Source: Oscillospiraceae bacterium (GTDB lineage: Bacteria; Bacillota; Clostridia; Oscillospirales; QAMX01). Taken from it: 64,000 nt of DNA. Both the position numbers and the translations under genes were made by a program. Below are positions 59,160 to 64,000 of the stretch, piece by piece; the first letter of the stretch is position 1; each line of letters begins with the position of its first letter. A model generated the notes under the pieces. The model was not told the origin of the DNA. It did no database searches and saw only the letters and a list, made by a program, of their open reading frames with translations. Where the stretch lies: the NCBI GenBank assembly GCA_015067825.1, contig SVLQ01000003.1:99944-163943 (forward strand), read 5' to 3'.

Positions 59160-61784
59160 TCATTGCAACGTTTTCTTGAAAGCTTCGTATTCTTCCGTCG
59201 TACCCTTCCACGTGAACATCTGATTGTCGCCGAGCAGATACTCTCCGCTTCTGCCGCTGATGACGGCGTATTCTCTGCGCGCGATATAGTTCTCCGCGCT
59301 CAGGCCGACTTCTTCGTAGCGCCAGCGGTTGCCGATGGCTACGGGCATCATTTCATCATCCCGGGCAATCACGCGGTAATCTGTCAGGAGCGCATCGGAG
59401 GAAAGGGTAGAACCCCACGTGCAACGGTGGCGCACGATGCCGACACCGGGCGCGAACCAAAATTCTTTGACGCCGCAGTCGGTGTTCTGGTGGAAATAAT
59501 GCTCTGCCCGATCTCTGTTGCCGGCGATCTCCAATGTAGCCGTCACACAGATCGTATCCTCAAACGTCCCGGCCGGCGTTTCGACCGTCCCGCCGTCGCG
59601 CACGGCAACGGTAACTGCATCATCCCGCCATTCGTGCGTGTGTTCCGTCGCCGTAAATCCCGGCATCCAACGGTCGTCCCAAAGCGTGCCGCAGAGCGTC
59701 TGCAGATAGCGCAGCGGCTTGACGCCAAAGATGCGGTTTTCCGCGTGGCGCGTGCCGAATGGGCCGGTGTCGAACGAGAGCTTCGCACATTCCTGATAAC
59801 GCAGCTTACCGTCCTTCAACGTGAGACGCGAAATGTTTGTGCTCGACGGGCAAATCCGCCAAGCCGCATCGGAATACCGTACAGTCTCCTCAATGTGCGG
59901 GAGCATGGCCAAAGCCATGTCCACCGATTCGCGGCTCGTGTTTGCCAAAACGATCGCTTCCAGCTTTTTTCGGGCCTCTGCAAATTTCCGCGCCTCACAG
60001 TCTTCGTCGATCAGCACAAATTGCAGAACCGGATCGGGCGAGGCCTCTGCCCAATCGGCGTTCAGCGCGGTGTAGTTCAGACAGGAAACTGCGATCGCCT
60101 TGTCGGTGATGTGCGGTTCGAAGTATCTGCCCACGCGCTCAATGACGTATTCGTTGCGCTCGTAAAGCGCGTCGGGGGCATTCGGCGTCACGTAGCACCA
60201 GCGATTGCCCACGGCAATCGGCATCCAACCGTCGCCGCCGACGATCTCATAGGCGCTGAGGACCTTCGCTGCCCCGGCATCTCCACAGCCCTCACAGATC
60301 GCCTTGACCAAACCGATCCCCTCTTTGTACCATGCGTCGCAGTTTGTTCCGTCGTTCTCCGTTTTCCGCAAATGCAGGCAATTTTCGAAGGTTCCCGCAG
60401 GTGTTGTGATCGTCTCGTCGGTTGCGATCACTCGGCGCACACCGGAGTCGTGTCCGTTTTGGTCGACCATCGTCTCCTCTGCCCCTGCGATCAGCGGGAT
60501 CGTCCGCGGGAAGAACCATCTGTCACCGCTGTAGCCGCAGTAGTAGAAGAGCGGGTTACGGTAGATGTAGAGACTGCTGTAGCCGTAGCCACAACCGGGC
60601 TCATTCAAGTAATAGAAATTGCCGTCCTTTTCCAACCATGTTTCCGCGGTCACGTCGAGATCCCGCAAAGCACGGCCATCACACAGGCAATCAAGCGCCT
60701 TGAGCGCAGCAACCGTATTGGCGTGGGATGCGTCTGCTGTGTTGTTTTTTGTGTAGTAGGCCATTGCCTGATAGAGATAGCTCCGCGCTTCGTTTCGGCC
60801 GTCTTCGGTCGATTTGTCGGCGTAGTACGCCATCCAAAAATAGTGGCAAGCGAGAGCGTGGATTTTAAGCTCGCTGTCGGGATAGCTTGCAAGGGCAGGG
60901 AGGATCGTCTCTTTCGTGTAGGCAATCTTTTCTTGAGCGCTGCCAAGCTTCCATGCGAGTTCGAGATACAGCCAGGAAGCTTTCATAACTTCGCCGTGGG
61001 TGCGGTAGGTGGCGAGAGCTTCTTCCGCGTATTTCTCGATATCGGCGTTGGCAACGATTTCGGCGGTCTCTACGGCAAATGCTTTCGCGCGTTGTTCGTT
61101 ACGCACTTCCGCGATCATCGCCTGAACGCTGCGGTAAGCTTCGTCGAAGCCTTGCGTGCCGAACGTTTGCGTGTAGCGTTCCAAGTCCTTGATCTTTTCC
61201 GCCAACTTTTCCATGAAGGAATCGGGCAGACCGGCTGTCGTGTTTTCCATGTCGTGCTCCTTTCTGAGCTTCACTCGTGCATCGTGAATCCGGCGTTTTA
61301 CCGTACCGAGCGGAACGGCCTGTCGGCGGGCAATCTCTTCCATCGGCAGCTCTTCATAGAAATAGAGCAGCGCCGTTTGTCTGAGCGCGGGCGAGAGGGA
61401 GGCGAACTTCTGCCGCCACTCTGCACGCGTTTCCGCCGCCAGATAAGTCGATTCGGGCGAGCGGGTGTCTGCCACGCGTGCGAGCACCTCTTCGGATTCG
61501 CTTATGCGCGACCGCATCACGATGTTAAGTGTTTTGTTGCGAAGGATCCGCATGAGCCAACTTTCTATCTTTTCCGCTTCGCGCAGCGAACCGAGATGTA
61601 AATAACCGTCCAAAAACGTCTCCTGCACCAAATCCTCTGCCGTCGCACTATTTTTGCAGATGGCCAGCGCGGCAGCGTAGAGCTTCTGCATACAGTGCGC
61701 GACGATGATGTTGTACGCATCCGTTTCGCCCTTGCGCGTGCGTTCAACCGCCTGTGCGAGGTGTGCGGTATCCTTTGGTATCAT
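59160..61784 (-). CDS. ECF-type sigma factor fused to a long repeated C-terminal region
   Basis: An 874-residue protein. Residues about 10-92 are a sigma-70 region 2 (CKNSATAEDLVQETFLDGYL, SWLMRILRNKTLNI), and about 122-178 a region 4 helix-turn-helix (LPMEEIARRQAVPLGTVKRR). The following roughly 690 residues have helical segments to about 330, then two related beta-rich units: a DRW-P element, TPAGTFEN/ED (residues about 459 and 734), GIGLVK/GVGIVR, and MPIAVGNRW / MPVAIGNRW (about 522 and 812). No membrane helix and no anti-sigma gene adjacent, so the tail may be an in-built regulator. GGAGGGATCGC precedes the ATG. No frameshift is seen in the join. Confidence 0.82.
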   Translation of the reverse strand: MIPKDTAHLAQAVERTRKGETDAYNIIVAHCMQKLYAAALAICKNSATAEDLVQETFLDGYLHLGSLREAEKIESWLMRILRNKTLNIVMRSRISESEEVLARVADTRSPESTYLAAETRAEWRQKFASLSPALRQTALLYFYEELPMEEIARRQAVPLGTVKRRIHDARVKLRKEHDMENTTAGLPDSFMEKLAEKIKDLERYTQTFGTQGFDEAYRSVQAMIAEVRNEQRAKAFAVETAEIVANADIEKYAEEALATYRTHGEVMKASWLYLELAWKLGSAQEKIAYTKETILPALASYPDSELKIHALACHYFWMAYYADKSTEDGRNEARSYLYQAMAYYTKNNTADASHANTVAALKALDCLCDGRALRDLDVTAETWLEKDGNFYYLNEPGCGYGYSSLYIYRNPLFYYCGYSGDRWFFPRTIPLIAGAEETMVDQNGHDSGVRRVIATDETITTPAGTFENCLHLRKTENDGTNCDAWYKEGIGLVKAICEGCGDAGAAKVLSAYEIVGGDGWMPIAVGNRWCYVTPNAPDALYERNEYVIERVGRYFEPHITDKAIAVSCLNYTALNADWAEASPDPVLQFVLIDEDCEARKFAEARKKLEAIVLANTSRESVDMALAMLPHIEETVRYSDAAWRICPSSTNISRLTLKDGKLRYQECAKLSFDTGPFGTRHAENRIFGVKPLRYLQTLCGTLWDDRWMPGFTATEHTHEWRDDAVTVAVRDGGTVETPAGTFEDTICVTATLEIAGNRDRAEHYFHQNTDCGVKEFWFAPGVGIVRHRCTWGSTLSSDALLTDYRVIARDDEMMPVAIGNRWRYEEVGLSAENYIARREYAVISGRSGEYLLGDNQMFTWKGTTEEYEAFKKTLQ

Positions 61785-61972
61785 GCGATCCCTCCTTTCT
61801 TTCTTTCATTCAACAGCTGTCTGCCATATAGACACAATGGAAACGCAAAAGGTTCGGTGCTTTTCAAAAAAAGAAAAAGGCCGCCGCAGTCCGCACCTAC
61901 TCCGCATAAACGTATCCGCCGGCGGAGTCGGGGAGTGCGTTGTATGTACAATTTGCGACAGCCTTACTGGGG
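61785..61972. other. Intergenic gap before the sigma-fusion gene
   Basis: 188 bases between two minus-strand genes. I could not find a clear promoter; there is no terminator after the DUF4298 gene, so transcription may continue into the sigma gene. Confidence 0.4.
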
Positions 61973-62227
61973 TTACTGTAGGAGCTTTCTGTATTGCGCG
62001 AGCAGGTCGTAGATCGCGTCTTCCGAAAGCACACCGCGTTTTAGATCCTTCGGCAAAAGTCCGGCGCGGTCTGCGTCGTAATCGGCAAACCAGTCCTTGC
62101 TCCCGTAATACGCCGAAAGTTCTTCAATCTGTGGGTGCAGTTCAAAGAGAGTCTTGATCGCTTCCTCGGCTTTGTTGAGAATTTGCTCCATGTGCGCAAT
62201 GCGCGCAATCTGTTCGTCTATGTTCAT
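61973..62227 (-). CDS. DUF4298 domain-containing protein
   Basis: An 84-residue helical protein matching DUF4298: RIAHMEQILNKAEEA, LEELSAYYGSKDWFADYDADR (as IEELSAYYGS-KDWFADYDADR here) and a C-terminal EDAIYDLLAQYRKLL. Function unknown; common in Firmicutes. AAGGAGC precedes the ATG. Second or third gene of a minus-strand group with 62248 and 62694. Confidence 0.88.
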   Translation of the reverse strand: MNIDEQIARIAHMEQILNKAEEAIKTLFELHPQIEELSAYYGSKDWFADYDADRAGLLPKDLKRGVLSEDAIYDLLAQYRKLLQ

Positions 62228-62247
62228 CTGTGCTCCTTCCTGAAAGC

Positions 62248-62670
62248 TTATTCAGCCGACAGAACGCTCGCCAGCCTGCCAAGTCCTTGAAATCCGTTGG
62301 GATCGTCGTAATCTTGGGCGAAATTGCGGAGTGCGTCGATCAGCGTGGGAAGATGCTCGTGTATCGCTTCCGGGTGCAGAAGCATTTCGCCGTAGACCGC
62401 GTTGCACCAAAGATATTCCGCTTGGCTGGCCGTATCCGTCAAGCAAAGATACGTCGTCATGTAGCTGCGAAACTCTGCCACACCGGCGAGATAATCGCTT
62501 TCCTTGCGCCCGGCATCGTATGCCTCAAAATGCTCCAACGCGGCATTCACGCTCGCCTTGCACATAACTTCCAGCTTTGTGCGTTCGTTTTTGCTGTGCT
62601 GCCAAAATCCGATGCCTGTCATAAGGAGCAATACGATCAGAATACAGCAGACCCACGTTTGCTTTTTCAT
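62248..62670 (-). CDS. Hypothetical membrane-anchored protein, 140 residues
   Basis: A single N-terminal helix (about residues 6-24, WVCCILIVLLLMTGIGFWQ) with a basic flank anchors a helical soluble domain of about 110 residues with cysteines at VMCKAS, YLCLTD and LWCNAV. No family recognised. GAGGTGACG precedes the ATG. Lies 20 bases before DUF4298. Confidence 0.75.
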   Translation of the reverse strand: MKKQTWVCCILIVLLLMTGIGFWQHSKNERTKLEVMCKASVNAALEHFEAYDAGRKESDYLAGVAEFRSYMTTYLCLTDTASQAEYLWCNAVYGEMLLHPEAIHEHLPTLIDALRNFAQDYDDPNGFQGLGRLASVLSAE

Positions 62671-62693
62671 ACGTCACCTCAATCCAAAAAAGC

Positions 62694-63131
62694 TTACAAC
62701 GTTTTCTTCATATAGCCGGGGACATACTCTTGATATCCGTGTTTGGGATAAAACGCGTAAGATTCAAACCACTGTTCCTTTGGTGCACCTAAGTGGACAT
62801 GCGCAACTGTAATCCCGCGCTCTCGCATAGCAGTCTCTGCCGTATGCAGAAGCGCCGTGCCGATTCCGCAGTGCTTACGCGAGGCCTTTACGTACAATCG
62901 GTGGAGAATGGCTTCGGTCGTGTTGGGAATTTTGGAATAACCGATACACCCAATCACTCTGTCTGTTTCGCCCACGGCCAGCCAAAATAAGTCGCCGCGA
63001 TCAAAATAGCATTCTTGAATGTGCAGCAGGTCTTCGTTGATTCTTGGTTTTCTCCCGAGCGCATCCTTGGCCTCCAACACCATGAAAATCAAGTCGTCTC
63101 TGTATGCTTCTTCATACGGTATAATTTTCAT
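62694..63131 (-). CDS. GNAT family N-acetyltransferase
   Basis: A 145-residue acetyltransferase. The acetyl-CoA binding loop is RKHCGIGTALLHTAE (about residues 90-104); the preceding strand ILHRLYVKAS and following TVAHVHLGAP fit the fold. Substrate unknown. It overlaps no gene but is 10 bases after the phosphotransferase stop, so it is likely co-transcribed with it. Confidence 0.9.
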   Translation of the reverse strand: MKIIPYEEAYRDDLIFMVLEAKDALGRKPRINEDLLHIQECYFDRGDLFWLAVGETDRVIGCIGYSKIPNTTEAILHRLYVKASRKHCGIGTALLHTAETAMRERGITVAHVHLGAPKEQWFESYAFYPKHGYQEYVPGYMKKTL

Positions 63132-63141
63132 AGCCTTCCTC

Positions 63142-64000
63142 TCACAGTCTGAATCTTCCGTCGTCCGCTTCCGTCATATCCTTGAGCATGTTTGCAAGCA
63201 GGCGGTTGGCGGCTGCGTAGTCGTTTCTTGCGACAAGCTTTTCCAGCGAATCTTCGTGGTAGACGATCCGCGTAAACCAAAGTGCGTGGTAAAGCGTATA
63301 TGCGATCCATGCTGTGTCTGCTTCCTCGATGCTCAAACTTCTGCGCGAGAGGTATCCCTTCAGCAAAGCGGGGAAGAAGGTCTCGCGCACTTGCGGATCG
63401 GTTCCGGCGGGCAGCTCCATTTCATACGCCGTCAAAAGCCCTTCCATGACCAAATCGGAAATTAAAACCTCGTCGCCGGCGTTGTTGTAGTCAAATACCG
63501 TCAATTGATCTTCGCCGTACACGAGGTTGTTAATCGAGATATCGCCTTGTACAGCGGTTTTCGGCAGCCGATCCCACACCACTCGCAGCATTTTCAATTT
63601 TTGGCTGCGCAGTTCTTTGATCTCGGTAACGACGGTTTGGTCGAGGTGTTCGTTTTCGCAGATCTGGCAAAACTCTTCAAAGGCGTCCACGTCGTTTTCG
63701 TATGCCGCCGAAAAGAGTGTGCCGCAGCCGATTTCGCAGTGATTTGCGAGTGAGAGAAGATGCATCTCGGCCATCATCTCGCCGATCCTGTAAGCGATCT
63801 CGGCGTTGATCTCCGTGATCTCCTCGCCGCACCAGTCCTCAACCGTGACGTTGCATGGGAGAGCGTAACAGCTAATCTCATTGCAGTATCTGCCGTTTGC
63901 CCGGTAGCGCCTTGGCGTACGGATGCCGTTTTGCCGCATACACTCCGAAAATGCGCTCTGTCGCTCGATCTCCTCCCGGTCGGCAAGCAGATCGCCCTCT
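63142..64000 (-). CDS. Aminoglycoside phosphotransferase-like kinase, 5'-truncated by window edge
   Basis: A kinase-fold phosphotransferase of the APH/homoserine kinase type. The catalytic loop reads VQGDISINNLVY, with Asp as base and Asn for metal, although the usual His before G-D is Gln; the metal Asp is in VFDYNNAGDE. The reading frame is open to the last base (reading EGDLLADREEIERQ inwards), so the N-terminus with the ATP loop is outside the window. Substrate unknown. Confidence 0.82.
   Translation of the reverse strand, partial: EGDLLADREEIERQSAFSECMRQNGIRTPRRYRANGRYCNEISCYALPCNVTVEDWCGEEITEINAEIAYRIGEMMAEMHLLSLANHCEIGCGTLFSAAYENDVDAFEEFCQICENEHLDQTVVTEIKELRSQKLKMLRVVWDRLPKTAVQGDISINNLVYGEDQLTVFDYNNAGDEVLISDLVMEGLLTAYEMELPAGTDPQVRETFFPALLKGYLSRRSLSIEEADTAWIAYTLYHALWFTRIVYHEDSLEKLVARNDYAAANRLLANMLKDMTEADDGRFRL

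Noticed and set aside
58947..61601. 884-codon plus-strand frame opposite the sigma-fusion gene
   Set aside because: No start signal; the minus strand has sigma factor motifs, a ribosome site and a matching terminator.

Overview
The window looks like chromosome of a moderately GC-rich Gram-positive anaerobe of the Clostridia (Bacillota), probably an uncultured gut lineage. The reasons are gene content: RqcH, TrmK with a DUF1858 protein, a TSCPD-domain protein, AzlCD, a DUF4298 protein, an rpsF-ssb-rpsR operon with a zinc-type S18, strong AGGAGG ribosome sites, and consensus sigma-A promoters that nearly all carry a TGG extended -10. I see no phage, transposase, integrase or CRISPR array. The genes are closely packed, and convergent pairs are separated by bidirectional hairpin terminators.

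Layout. 1-3.7 kb: end of a prenyl diphosphate synthase (ispA), a small unknown, a two-domain alpha/beta hydrolase and an XRE regulator with a duplicated membrane tail. 3.75-8.3 kb (minus): nucleotidyltransferase, histidine phosphatase, GrpB-family protein and a three-gene ABC-2 transporter. 8.66-13.5 kb (plus): TSCPD protein, asnS, an aminotransferase, two zinc-ribbon membrane proteins and a 59-residue small protein. 13.6-23.6 kb (minus): Gfo/Idh/MocA oxidoreductase; DUF1858-trmK-rqcH; an Eis-like acetyltransferase followed by pheS-pheT; glycerate kinase. 23.6-31 kb: a membrane-anchored unknown, a second Gfo/Idh oxidoreductase facing a DUF1080 (3-keto-glycoside hydrolase type) gene, serC-serA, and two M42 peptidases.

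31-43.6 kb (plus): a GH95/GH65-like glycosidase, a large duplicated-domain lipoprotein, rpsF-ssb-rpsR, tRNA-Glu(UUC), another Thr-rich lipoprotein, a membrane-anchored unknown, then a three-gene operon (unknown possibly beta-propeller protein, pectate-lyase-like beta-helix protein, amidohydrolase), followed by an AT-rich membrane gene. 43.7-54 kb (minus): a GH78-like rhamnosidase, a CNNM/CorC membrane protein and two tandem 1098-residue GH92 alpha-mannosidase-type proteins that share a gene-conversion-like tract. 54.3-57.9 kb (plus): a pair of ABC exporters. 58-64 kb (minus): AzlD/AzlC, an ECF-type sigma factor fused to a very long repeated C-terminal region, DUF4298, a membrane-anchored unknown, a GNAT acetyltransferase and a partial phosphotransferase.

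How it fits together. Housekeeping translation, serine synthesis and RNA modification are interleaved with scattered glycan catabolism: GH92 x2, GH78-like, GH95-like, beta-helix lyase, esterase, and a possible 3-keto-glycoside pair of oxidoreductase plus DUF1080. None of these sugar enzymes has a recognisable export signal, so they probably act in the cytoplasm on imported oligosaccharides; no importer is in the window. The features most worth following up are the sigma factor fusion, the GH92 tandem, the four-hairpin array at 24.3-24.5 kb with its related hairpin at 54.3 kb, and the unknown/beta-helix/amidohydrolase operon. All calls come from reading the sequence; no database search was run.
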